This document shows positions 12,462 to 18,573 of a DNA stretch of 64,000 nt, in pieces. Made by a program: the position numbers and the translations under genes. Source of the stretch: a virus. The DNA is taken from the IMG/VR virus record IMGVR_UViG_3300011116_000416, positions 1 through 64,000 of that record; one strand, 5' to 3'. Numbering within the stretch: position 1 is the stretch's first letter; every line of letters starts with the position of its first letter. Under the pieces are notes generated by a model. It was not told where the DNA came from. It ran no database searches and saw nothing but the letters and a program-made list of their open reading frames with translations.

Positions 12462-12662
12462 ATGAGAAGACACATAATAACCAGAGAAGAAAGAGAAGTA
12501 AGTAAATTAGCAAACATTCTAGCAGATTTGAGATTAGACCTAGAACTGATGGGGTATTATCTGGGAATGAATGTCAGTAGCGTAGTGTATAATAGACTAC
12601 AAATCATCAGTGAAACAGCAAAACAAACAAAGGAAAAAGACTATGAGCCAAACGACAGATAA
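12462..12662 (+). CDS. basic helical protein, 66 aa
   Basis: ATG 12462 after TTGGAGTATAA. Basic N-terminus (RRHIITREEREVSK), helical. Its middle carries the next promoter, and it overlaps the start of the following gene by 20 bases. Function unknown. Confidence 0.6.
   Translation: MRRHIITREEREVSKLANILADLRLDLELMGYYLGMNVSSVVYNRLQIISETAKQTKEKDYEPNDR
12572..12593 (+). promoter_or_regulatory. TGTCAGTGG-type promoter 18, one mismatch, inside a gene
   Basis: TGTCAGTAG 12572-12580, spacer CGTAGTG as in promoter 8, TATAAT 12588-12593. Confidence 0.7.
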
Positions 12663-12906
12663 CGACAAGATTGCTATTCTGGCTGACCTATGGATAAACT
12701 ACCGCAATGACCAGAACTTTGAAGACTTCATTGCTTACAACGATTTAGGTTTGCCACTAGCCTATCTGCTAAACGAAGATGTCGTAGCACCAACACCACG
12801 AGCCCTAATGTTCGTTAGTGAAACATTTGACCTCTTGCTTGCTGGTCTAGAACTAAAAGACACAGGCTTCACAAACTTAGACGAGATGCTAGAAGCAGAA
12901 GAGTAA
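12643..12906 (+). CDS. acidic helical protein, 87 aa
   Basis: ATG 12643 after AAAGGAAAAAGACT. Helical, acidic and Leu-rich with a PTPRALMFVSETFDLLLAGL segment. No family recognised. TAA is followed immediately by ATGTCAGTGG. Confidence 0.65.
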   Translation: MSQTTDNDKIAILADLWINYRNDQNFEDFIAYNDLGLPLAYLLNEDVVAPTPRALMFVSETFDLLLAGLELKDTGFTNLDEMLEAEE

Positions 12907-12907
12907 A

Positions 12908-12929
12908 TGTCAGTGGTAGGTGATAGTGT
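12908..12929 (+). promoter_or_regulatory. TGTCAGTGG box 19 with weak -10
   Basis: Exact TGTCAGTGG at 12908-12916, but the hexamer at the usual place (12924-12929) is TAGTGT, so activity is uncertain. Confidence 0.4.
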
Positions 12930-12936
12930 GGATAGC

Positions 12937-13098
12937 ATGAAGATAGAACTAACCAAAAGAAAAGCAGAAGAACTCGCTGGCAGAGAACTAACAGATAAAG
13001 AGTGGGATTACATCACATCTGGAATAGTCAAATACATAGATGACTATTTTTATGGTGAAATAGACTACTACCTAACCGAGTTAGCAGAAGACTCTTAG
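12937..13098 (+). CDS. small acidic protein, 53 aa
   Basis: I chose ATG 12937, seven bases after the expected -10 position. ATG 12907 is also in frame but is part of the promoter box. Helical, ends YYLTELAEDS. The stop codon lies in a terminator hairpin. Confidence 0.55.
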   Translation: MKIELTKRKAEELAGRELTDKEWDYITSGIVKYIDDYFYGEIDYYLTELAEDS

Positions 13099-13105
13099 TC
13101 TTTTC
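13088..13105 (+). terminator. terminator at the end of the plus-strand arm
   Basis: AAGAC/GTCTT stem around the stop codon followed by TTC T; then an AGC-TTCG-GCT mini-hairpin and GTCGGCA at 13118. Confidence 0.5.
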
Positions 13106-13153
13106 TAGCTTCGGCTGGTCGGCAAAAAATAACAAAATTGTTATAAAACCCTA

Positions 13154-13182
13154 TTGACAAATAGCCATTACGATGGTATAAT
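13154..13182 (+). promoter_or_regulatory. consensus sigma70 promoter without a gene
   Basis: TTGACA 13154-13159, 17-base spacer, TATAAT 13177-13182 preceded by TGG (extended -10). Fires into the origin candidate. Confidence 0.75.
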
Positions 13183-13530
13183 TGTTATCCCCAAATTTGG
13201 GATATTACGATTTGATAACAATATCCAAATCAGGATAATTTGACATTATGAACCCAAGTCAAAAAATCGTGGAATGTTTTTATATATGTACTATAGGTAT
13301 TACGAACCCTTATTTTATATTCCCTGGCTTTGCCAGCTGCCGAAGGCAGGGTATCCAAACAACCCTTGAACAAATCCCCTATACATATATACACTATATA
13401 AAACATTACGAAGGGCTATTTATTTTCCCCAAATTTGAATATTTTTTATATAAAACTAATTTGTTTTTGATATTTTTTATAACAATTTGAGCAAAAAGCT
13501 TGACAAAATTGCATATTTATGATAGGGGTA

Positions 13531-13570
13531 TTTGGGGATATAAATGTTTGGGGATAAGGGGATTTGGGGG
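13531..13570. repeat. iteron-like TTTGGGGATA repeats
   Basis: TTTGGGGATA at 13531-13540 and 13547-13556, then ATTTGGGGG at 13562-13570. Inverted versions (TATCCCCAAA 13186, TCCCCAAATTT 13426) lie further left. Confidence 0.55.
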
Positions 13571-13599
13571 TTGACATTACGAACGCCATATGATAAAAT
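13571..13599 (+). promoter_or_regulatory. consensus promoter reading into the DnaA boxes
   Basis: TTGACA 13571-13576, 17-base spacer, TAAAAT 13594-13599 with TGA in front. Transcript would run through 13605-13800, antisense to the small gene at 13692-13922. Confidence 0.7.
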
Positions 13600-13670
13600 G
13601 TATAATTACACATACCACTATCCTCCATTTCCCTCCATTCTGATATCAAATTATTTCAGTAAGATTTATC

Positions 13671-13801
13671 TGTGGAAAACTATGTGGATAACTATGCTAT
13701 TTCTGTGGATAACTTTATATATTCCTGTGGATAACTTTCAGTATTTTCAGGTAAATCTGGGGTATCTAAACCAAGTTTGTTGTGGATATATCTGTGGATA
13801 T
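13671..13801. other. DnaA box cluster
   Basis: Perfect TGTGGATAA at 13683-13691, 13704-13712 and 13726-13734, spaced 21 and 22 bp (two helical turns). Near matches at 13671 (TGTGGAAAA), 13781 and 13793 (TGTGGATAT), each 12 bp from its neighbour. Confidence 0.7.
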
Positions 13802-13922
13802 CCATAAAATGTTTTGTATATGAATTAACATATTCTTGACTATATAGGCTATCACACATCTCACAATATAGCTCAAAGCCATCTTGTGTTTTTACATAAA
13901 GTAATATTTGCATATTTTTCAA
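13692..13922 (-). CDS. small protein with C2H2-like zinc motif, 76 aa
   Basis: The TTG start at 13922 overlaps the upstream stop (TTGA); ATG 13913 is the alternative. CEMC (about residues 20-23) with two later His (KHFMDIH) resembles a C2H2 zinc finger. The 3' end of the gene contains DnaA boxes, so coding sequence and origin overlap. Function unknown. Confidence 0.5.
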   Translation of the reverse strand: MKNMQILLYVKTQDGFELYCEMCDSLYSQEYVNSYTKHFMDIHRYIHNKLGLDTPDLPENTESYPQEYIKLSTEIA

Positions 13923-14125
13923 CGGTATTTCTGTGTATAACTGTTTACTTTTGTGTCTGTTGGAAAGGGTGTTTTCTTTCTATTCAGGGATAGTCCCATT
14001 ATGTGTTTGTTTGTTTGTATTCCTATACCAAATCCCCATTTCCAGAAAGCAATCTTGATTGGTGGTTGTTTGATTAGTCCTTTACTTAGAATTCTATATT
14101 TATATGTATGTATTCTCTTAGGCAT
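13919..14125 (-). CDS. basic unknown protein, 68 aa
   Basis: ATG at 14125, ribosome site AGAAAGAAGG upstream. Very basic and aromatic (PKRIHTYKYRILSKG), probably nucleic-acid binding or structural. Coupled to the zinc-motif gene. Confidence 0.5.
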   Translation of the reverse strand: MPKRIHTYKYRILSKGLIKQPPIKIAFWKWGFGIGIQTNKHIMGLSLNRKKTPFPTDTKVNSYTQKYR

Positions 14126-14126
14126 A

Positions 14127-14333
14127 TTATGAACCTTCTTTCTCTACCCTCGGATTTTTTAGATACTCAATAATATTAGTAATAAGCCCTGCTTCAGCAT
14201 AATAATGCTCTATCAAACATTCATCTGCCATTGCATCTAATTCTTTAAGTATGCGTTCTCTCTCTGCTTGGACACCTTTCTCAAAATCAGGTAGCTCATG
14301 CAGTATTGCATCTAAATCCTTTATCCTTCCCAT
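14127..14333 (-). CDS. helical acidic protein, 68 aa
   Basis: ATG 14333 lies within the end of the upstream gene (13-base overlap) after GGGATGG. Coiled-coil-like helix (FEKGVQAERERILKELDAM). Similar EREKI-type segments occur in the product at 14547. No known family. Confidence 0.6.
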   Translation of the reverse strand: MGRIKDLDAILHELPDFEKGVQAERERILKELDAMADECLIEHYYAEAGLITNIIEYLKNPRVEKEGS

Positions 14334-14563
14334 CCCACTAACTCCTTATCTTCTTTATGGTTCTTTACGATAGGCAAGATATCTCTTACCTCTAAAGGTG
14401 TTTCTTGAAGCCAATCAATGTTCTCAATATGGCTAGACAAAAGGTCTATGATTTGATTCTTTTGTTCTAGCATACCTGCTTCATAGCCATGCTCCCAACC
14501 CTTGTCATAGGCTTTCTGAACAATGCGTAATCTAAACTTAAATAGATTAAGAAACTTCTTCAT
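14321..14563 (-). CDS. helical basic protein, 80 aa
   Basis: ATG 14563 follows AGGGGGAAGA; a start at 14611 lacks a ribosome site. Begins MKKFLNLFKFRL and has GWEHGYEAG, a pattern shared with the 73-aa protein at 22158 (MKKFFKRRYNL, GWSEGFEVG), so the two are probable paralogues. Function unknown. Confidence 0.6.
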   Translation of the reverse strand: MKKFLNLFKFRLRIVQKAYDKGWEHGYEAGMLEQKNQIIDLLSSHIENIDWLQETPLEVRDILPIVKNHKEDKELVGWEG

Positions 14564-14750
14564 TCTTCCCCCTAATTTCAGCAATATAATCTTCAATAGG
14601 TGGATAATCAAGAGATACTTCTTCTAGTAATTTGACTATGCGTTCCTGTTCCTTATTACGAACATACTCCTGAAACTCAGCAACCGCTCTCATATCTTCC
14701 AGGGTTGCTGAACTATCTAACACCAACATACCGTGCTCAAACCTAATCAT
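14547..14750 (-). CDS. unknown protein, 67 aa
   Basis: ATG 14750 overlaps the upstream TGA by four bases. Helical and acidic, with a VRNKEQERIVKLLEEV helix. Second gene of the leftward unit. Confidence 0.6.
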   Translation of the reverse strand: MIRFEHGMLVLDSSATLEDMRAVAEFQEYVRNKEQERIVKLLEEVSLDYPPIEDYIAEIRGKNEEVS

Positions 14751-15250
14751 GCAGCCACCTTAACAAACTTAGGGTCATGTGCAACCCAATAATACTGGCA
14801 AGGCACCTTACGGTCAGGGCAACAAGGCTCACTAATATCAAGCGAATTATAAAAATCACAGTAATACACAGGGTCTTTCTTATATAGATTAGCCCTATGT
14901 GTAGTAGTTAGTCTAGACATTACGAAAGGGTCAGTAAACCACTTGGCTCTTCCATACCCCCACATACTACCAGCCCAAGCCTTAAGTTCCTTAAGATTAG
15001 ACATGTTCTTATCAGTCTTAATACCACGCATATCTGCTTCCTTAACCATAGCCATAATATACAGCCACAGTTGCCCTTCATGCCCACGCCACATCTTAAC
15101 CGCAGGGTGATTACGCCAAGCAGCTTTAGGGTCATCGTTAGACAATACTTTAAGAATTTGATAGCCTTCAAGAATTTGTTTATTTAAGCGTTTGCTATCT
15201 AACGCCTGTGCAGACTTATCGAAGTCTTTAAAAGGTAAAAAGGTTTGCAT
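14747..15250 (-). CDS. Pyr_excise / MSMEG_6728-type protein, 167 aa
   Basis: The start MQTFLPFKDFDKSAQALDSK, followed by KRLNKQ and by WRNHPAVKMWRGHE, matches the MSMEG_6728 type assigned to the Pyr_excise (pyrimidine dimer DNA glycosylase) family. By that relationship it may excise UV lesions, as T4 endonuclease V does; catalysis is not shown here. First gene of a leftward unit with a perfect promoter at 15287-15315 and ribosome site GAGAGAGA. A Cys/Pro-rich tail (CCPDRKVPCQYYW) follows the family domain. Confidence 0.7.
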   Translation of the reverse strand: MQTFLPFKDFDKSAQALDSKRLNKQILEGYQILKVLSNDDPKAAWRNHPAVKMWRGHEGQLWLYIMAMVKEADMRGIKTDKNMSNLKELKAWAGSMWGYGRAKWFTDPFVMSRLTTTHRANLYKKDPVYYCDFYNSLDISEPCCPDRKVPCQYYWVAHDPKFVKVAA

Positions 15251-15286
15251 ACGTTCTCTCTCTCGTTTAATGGACCTTATATATCA

Positions 15287-15315
15287 ATTATAGGGGATAT
15301 TCGCTTGCTTGTCAA
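15287..15315 (-). promoter_or_regulatory. consensus leftward promoter with inverted repeat over -35
   Basis: Read leftward: TTGACA (15315-15310), 17-base spacer, TATAAT (15292-15287). CGCTTG-CTTGT-CAAGCG (15302-15318) covers the -35, a possible operator. Confidence 0.8.
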
Positions 15316-15352
15316 GCGGTTAGACCTCCTATTTACCGCCCGACTTTGCCCC

Positions 15353-15381
15353 TTTACGAACCGAACTTTTAGTGGTATAAT
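15353..15381 (+). promoter_or_regulatory. rightward leaderless promoter
   Basis: TTTACG 15353-15358, 17-base spacer, TGG then TATAAT 15376-15381; six bases to ATG 15388. Confidence 0.65.
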
Positions 15382-15387
15382 GGGGAT

Positions 15388-15579
15388 ATGCCTAACAAGA
15401 CACGCTACCTAATACTTCCTGACCGCATGTATGTGGTTAAATTAGACAATGGCGAGGAAATAGAAGTATCTGGTCTTGACATTATCCAAATGGGACATTC
15501 AGTTAAACGAACCCAAATGATTGTTGAGGCTATGAAACATTTAGAAGATTTAGACGAAACAGGAAGGGCTTGGTTTTAA
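15388..15579 (+). CDS. small unknown protein, 63 aa
   Basis: ATG 15388 coincides with the predicted +1, so the mRNA is probably leaderless. Beta-rich N-terminal half (RYLILPDRMYVVKLDNGEEI) and a helical C-terminus. First gene of a rightward unit of about seven genes. Confidence 0.65.
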   Translation: MPNKTRYLILPDRMYVVKLDNGEEIEVSGLDIIQMGHSVKRTQMIVEAMKHLEDLDETGRAWF

Positions 15580-15771
15580 ATGAACAAGGCTAAAACAAGA
15601 TTGGCATTCCTAATCCTTTGGGGATTGCTATTTATCTCAGCACAAATACCGCTAATGATAATTTATACTGCTGTAAATTTTGAGCAATACACAGTTGCCG
15701 TCAGCGAAATACTTGCCGCTATCTTTACAGCTATGATTGCAGCAATGATGGTTGTAAAGGAGGACCTATAA
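15580..15771 (+). CDS. two-span membrane protein, 63 aa
   Basis: ATG directly after the previous TAA. Two hydrophobic helices (about 10-30 and 40-58) with basic residues at the N-terminus. Size and topology fit a holin-like or small channel protein, but the position, far from the lysin, argues against a lysis role. TAATG overlap with the next gene. Confidence 0.6.
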   Translation: MNKAKTRLAFLILWGLLFISAQIPLMIIYTAVNFEQYTVAVSEILAAIFTAMIAAMMVVKEDL

Positions 15772-15878
15772 TGGCTAAGAAACCAACAATCAGAAATGCA
15801 GACCGCAACAATGGCAAGGCTTGGAAAAAGCACCCAAAGAAGTTTGACCCTATCAAAAGAAAACTAGTTAGAGCCTAA
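15771..15878 (+). CDS. basic microprotein, 35 aa
   Basis: ATG 15771 overlaps the upstream TAA; its own TAA overlaps the next ATG. Dominated by Lys, Arg, Asn and Pro (GKAWKKHPKKFDPIKRKL), so probably disordered and nucleic-acid binding. Confidence 0.55.
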   Translation: MAKKPTIRNADRNNGKAWKKHPKKFDPIKRKLVRA

Positions 15879-16252
15879 TGCCAGCCAATAGCGATTTTGA
15901 TATTGACCTTAAGTTTGGACAGGAAGGCGAAAACACAGTAGCCAAAATCCTCTCTATCGAAACAGTAGAAGTTAAAAGAGACAAGCGTTGGAAAGAAACA
16001 GGCAACCTATATATCGAAACTGACTGTTGGTACAATGCTTCACAATCCTGGAAGCCATCTGGTCTTAGTGTATCTAAGGCTACCCACTATGCTTTTGTTC
16101 TTGAAAATATGGTGGTCATTACAACTACCCCCGATTTAAAGGCTATTGTCGAAAAGAGTGGCAGAGCTATCGAATGCAAAATTGAACCAAATCCATCTAA
16201 AGGATATTTAATTAAGTTATCTGACATAGTGGAGCATCAACTTGGGCGTTAG
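15878..16252 (+). CDS. possible PD-(D/E)XK-type nuclease, 124 aa
   Basis: The pattern FGQEGE, later VEVKRDKRWKETGN, then LYIETDCW resembles the acidic/lysine core of small restriction-like nucleases (E..., ExK, GN..IE). This would make it a DNA-cleaving or resolvase-type enzyme. Assignment rests on motif appearance only. TAATG-coupled in the rightward unit. Confidence 0.45.
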   Translation: MPANSDFDIDLKFGQEGENTVAKILSIETVEVKRDKRWKETGNLYIETDCWYNASQSWKPSGLSVSKATHYAFVLENMVVITTTPDLKAIVEKSGRAIECKIEPNPSKGYLIKLSDIVEHQLGR

Positions 16253-16358
16253 AATTTGTGGCTTCTGCATGACAGGGCATCACCAAAACTGCAAGAAGTC
16301 TATCACCTATTACGAAAAGACATGGGTATGCGAATGCTCATGCAACAATGAGGTATAA
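16242..16358 (+). CDS. Cys/His zinc protein, 38 aa, TTG start
   Basis: TTG 16242 is seven bases after GGAG (16231-16234) and overlaps the previous gene by 11 bases. CGFCMTGHHQNC and CECSC provide at least six Cys and two His, a compact zinc fold as often found in actinophage small proteins. Its stop codon is part of the next gene's -10. Confidence 0.6.
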   Translation: MGVRICGFCMTGHHQNCKKSITYYEKTWVCECSCNNEV

Positions 16359-16359
16359 T
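16354..16359 (+). promoter_or_regulatory. -10 element of a leaderless promoter
   Basis: TATAAT overlapping the TAA of the zinc protein; six bases to ATG 16366. No clear -35. Confidence 0.5.
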
Positions 16360-16365
16360 TATGTT

Positions 16366-16428
16366 ATGGAAGTTTTTATATTCTGTGTTATTTGCTTTGT
16401 TATTAGTTTGGTATTGATAAGAAAATGA
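16366..16428 (+). CDS. 20-aa membrane microprotein
   Basis: ATG 16366 at the leaderless position; TGA overlaps the ATG of the HAD gene (ATGA). Sequence is one hydrophobic helix with two cysteines and an IRK end. Confidence 0.5.
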   Translation: MEVFIFCVICFVISLVLIRK

Positions 16429-16808
16429 TTATCTGCGACATTGATAATACCCTGCTGAGAAATGGTACTCAGCCAATCAAACGCACCATTGACTATATAA
16501 ATTCCCTAAACACAAGAGTCATTATTGTAACTGGTAGAGAGCGTAGCCAAAGAGCCGAAACGGTAAGAGCCTTACGAGAAGCTGGAGTAAAATATAGTTC
16601 CCTTCTTATGAATCCTTACTCATATAAAGAATCAAATAGGTGGAAGGCTGAAACTGCCGAGAAACTAAAAGAAGCAACACTAGCAATTGACGATAACGCA
16701 GGAGCCAGAGCAGCCTACTCAAAGGCTGGTATCAAGGCTATTCATCCTAGCGATGTTCCAGACATGGACAAGTTCTGGACTATTTTTGAAACAGATAGCG
16801 GATATTAA
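16425..16808 (+). CDS. HAD-superfamily phosphatase, 127 aa
   Basis: Motif I DIDNT at residues 5-9 (nucleophile Asp5, general acid Asp7), motif II VTGR about residue 37, a Lys (RWKAETAEK) and a final IDDN for motif IV. The protein is a capless small HAD enzyme, comparable to the phosphatase part of phage polynucleotide kinases. Substrate unknown. Four-base overlap with the upstream microprotein. Confidence 0.8.
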   Translation: MIICDIDNTLLRNGTQPIKRTIDYINSLNTRVIIVTGRERSQRAETVRALREAGVKYSSLLMNPYSYKESNRWKAETAEKLKEATLAIDDNAGARAAYSKAGIKAIHPSDVPDMDKFWTIFETDSGY

Positions 16809-16820
16809 GATTAATCTCTA

Positions 16821-16842
16821 GTTTACTATTCGTTAACTAAGT
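16821..16842 (+). promoter_or_regulatory. possible PHO box before pstS
   Basis: Two adjacent 11-base direct repeats, GTTTACTATTC and GTTAACTAAGT. PHO boxes bound by PhoB/PhoP are 11-base direct repeats beginning GTTnAC in actinobacteria. It ends 28 bases before the pstS ATG. No clear -10 follows. Confidence 0.4.
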
Positions 16843-16870
16843 AAACAAACAAACCCATTACGATAGAGTT

Positions 16871-17890
16871 ATGAAGATTTCTCGTATTGTATCTATCGTT
16901 CTTTCTATTGGTCTGTTGACCTCTACTACCCCAGCCTATGCTGGCGAATCTCTTGCTGGCAAGGGTTCTTCTTTTGCTTATAATGTTCTGGCTGTTTGTT
17001 CTGCAAACTATACAGTTGATGATGTAAATTATGTTTCAACTGGTTCTGGTACAGGTCGTACTGAATTTGCTGCTAAAAATGTTGAATGGGCTGCTACTGA
17101 TGCAGCATATACTTCTGGTTATCCAAACTTTAACTATGTAACCTTTCCACTATTCGGTGGACCAATCGCTTTTGCTTATTCAGCAGTTGGTGTTGGTGAC
17201 GGTCTAAACCTAACTCCACAAATTGTTTCTGGAATCCTAAAAGGAACAATCACTCGCTGGGACGATGCTGCAATTAAAGCTTTAAATCCTAGAGTTAAAC
17301 TTCCAAAAAAGGCAATAAAAGTTGCTTACAGAACATCTGGCTCAGGAACTAATACAAATCTAATTAACTATTTGCGTCAAACTGTTGGTGGCTGGACACC
17401 AGGTAGCGACATGGCTGCATCTTCTGGTGGATTAACAGCAAACTCAACATCGTTTGCAAACTCACAACTGCTAGCAACCTACATCGAAGACAACTCGAAC
17501 GCTTTCGGCTACTTTGACCTATCTGACGCAATCAACGCTGATGTCTCTATCGCAAAATTGAGAAACGCAGCTGGTTCATTTGTTGCACCTACCGCTAGTG
17601 CCGCAGGTAGATTTATTAACGCACAGACAATAAATCCCGATGGAACAATTACAATTGATTTTAACAAAACTGTTTCTGGTGCTTATCAATTATCTATCAT
17701 TACTTATGGACTAGCCCCAAAGAGACCTGATTCTCAAAAAACATCTAGTGGCAAAGGCTTGGCTATTCAAAAATGGTTTACTTACGTTGTTAGCACTTGC
17801 TTACCAGCTAAAGGTGCTGGCTTAGGATATTCTCCATTGTCAAGTTCTGTAAAATCAAAAACGTTAACGATTATTAAGTCTATTGGTTAA
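16871..17890 (+). CDS. pstS: phosphate-binding protein PstS-like, 339 aa
   Basis: Signal peptide (residues 1 to about 24, ending TPAYA-GES), then the phosphate-site segments GKGSSFAYN, STGSGTGRTEF and RTSGSGTN of the PstS family. Family members bind phosphate outside the membrane and deliver it to the PstCAB transporter; length is usual. No Cys lipobox follows the signal, so it looks secreted rather than lipid-anchored. It is the last gene of the rightward unit, with a possible PHO box in front. As in cyanophages and pelagiphages, it may raise host phosphate uptake during infection (inference). Confidence 0.85.
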   Translation: MKISRIVSIVLSIGLLTSTTPAYAGESLAGKGSSFAYNVLAVCSANYTVDDVNYVSTGSGTGRTEFAAKNVEWAATDAAYTSGYPNFNYVTFPLFGGPIAFAYSAVGVGDGLNLTPQIVSGILKGTITRWDDAAIKALNPRVKLPKKAIKVAYRTSGSGTNTNLINYLRQTVGGWTPGSDMAASSGGLTANSTSFANSQLLATYIEDNSNAFGYFDLSDAINADVSIAKLRNAAGSFVAPTASAAGRFINAQTINPDGTITIDFNKTVSGAYQLSIITYGLAPKRPDSQKTSSGKGLAIQKWFTYVVSTCLPAKGAGLGYSPLSSSVKSKTLTIIKSIG

Positions 17891-18573
17891 TTATCTTTAG
17901 TCTTTTGTTTTACCAAAGCAAGCATACGTTCTGGAGTAGAGGCTGAATAGTAAAGCCAATATAGTTCGATATTGCGAAGATGATTGAAGTTAAATCCAGG
18001 GTCATGTATTTGCTGGTCATGTCCTAAGCAATAGATATATCCATCATGCTTGACTATTTTTCTACCCTTGATGACAGAGTGTGCTAACTCAAATGCTGAG
18101 TCTTCCCCACCCCACTGAATAAACTTTTCATCCATACCGCCAACTGACCACCAAGCCTCTGGAGTACATACATAAATCCCACCATTGGCTTCCGTGTATA
18201 ATGTATGTTTAACTAATTTAATATCAGCACCATTAAAAATCTTATCTGTCATATCCTTATCAAAATACTTACAAAGTCTGTAAGGATTGTGAATCATGCC
18301 ATCTTTTTGGCATTCTTCTATAGCTTCGAGCAATGGCTCAATTTCGGGTAGTGTATCTGCATCATTAATTATAATAACGTCACAGTGAGCCTCCTGTGCC
18401 CTTTTTACCCCATCATTTCGACTGGCGGCTGCATTCCAAAATTCCCCTGGTCTATCAGAATAAAAGACCTCAATGTCTATTAAATTAGTTTGATACCAAT
18501 CAAGGACTGCCTCAAGTGGCTTTATCCTACTTGGCTGTTCTCTCCAAGGTATTACTAATCCTATCTTAGACAA
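17887..18573 (-). CDS. family 2-like glycosyltransferase, 228 aa
   Basis: GT-A pattern: N-terminal SKIGLVIPWREQP, AASRNDGVKRA, then the DxD-containing IIINDADTLPE for sugar-nucleotide/metal binding, and the acceptor-site GGMDEKFIQWGGEDSAF typical of the galactosyltransferase C-terminal domain. The TTG start (18573) overlaps the epimerase stop by eight bases (TTGTCTAA). Last gene of the cassette 20840-17887; it probably builds or modifies a surface glycan on host or virion. Confidence 0.75.
   Translation of the reverse strand: MSKIGLVIPWREQPSRIKPLEAVLDWYQTNLIDIEVFYSDRPGEFWNAAASRNDGVKRAQEAHCDVIIINDADTLPEIEPLLEAIEECQKDGMIHNPYRLCKYFDKDMTDKIFNGADIKLVKHTLYTEANGGIYVCTPEAWWSVGGMDEKFIQWGGEDSAFELAHSVIKGRKIVKHDGYIYCLGHDQQIHDPGFNFNHLRNIELYWLYYSASTPERMLALVKQKTKDN

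Larger units (their letters stand above)
192..13124. repeat. dispersed GTCGGCA / TGCCGAC heptamer at ends of gene blocks
   Basis: The heptamer is in one orientation at 192, 1344, 1756, 7256 and 9910 (TGCCGAC) and in the other at 2870, 3958, 4448, 5412, 6231, 8467 and 13118 (GTCGGCA). All twelve are intergenic, nearly always directly after a terminator-like hairpin and before the AT-rich leader of the next block. I saw none in the minus-strand arm. Role unknown: an operator, terminator factor site or protein-binding mark are possible. Confidence 0.6.
13120..13800. other. candidate replication origin (AT-rich, gene-poor)
   Basis: Between the last plus-strand gene and the converging minus-strand genes is an AT-rich stretch without a credible gene. 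It holds a TATCCC..GGGATA palindrome (13186-13204), a GC-rich inverted-repeat island (13322-13352), TTTGGGGATA repeats and a cluster of DnaA boxes, plus two rightward promoters. This combination is typical of DnaA-dependent origins; function is inferred. Confidence 0.55.

Noticed and set aside
13248-13490. An 80-residue open frame inside the AT-rich region
   Set aside because: No ribosome site, low-complexity hydrophobic composition and it runs through repeats and inverted repeats of the origin candidate; probably chance.
15580-15771. Two-span protein as the phage holin
   Set aside because: It is far from the endolysin and in a different, rightward unit; the adjacent two-span pair at 28686-29161 fits better.
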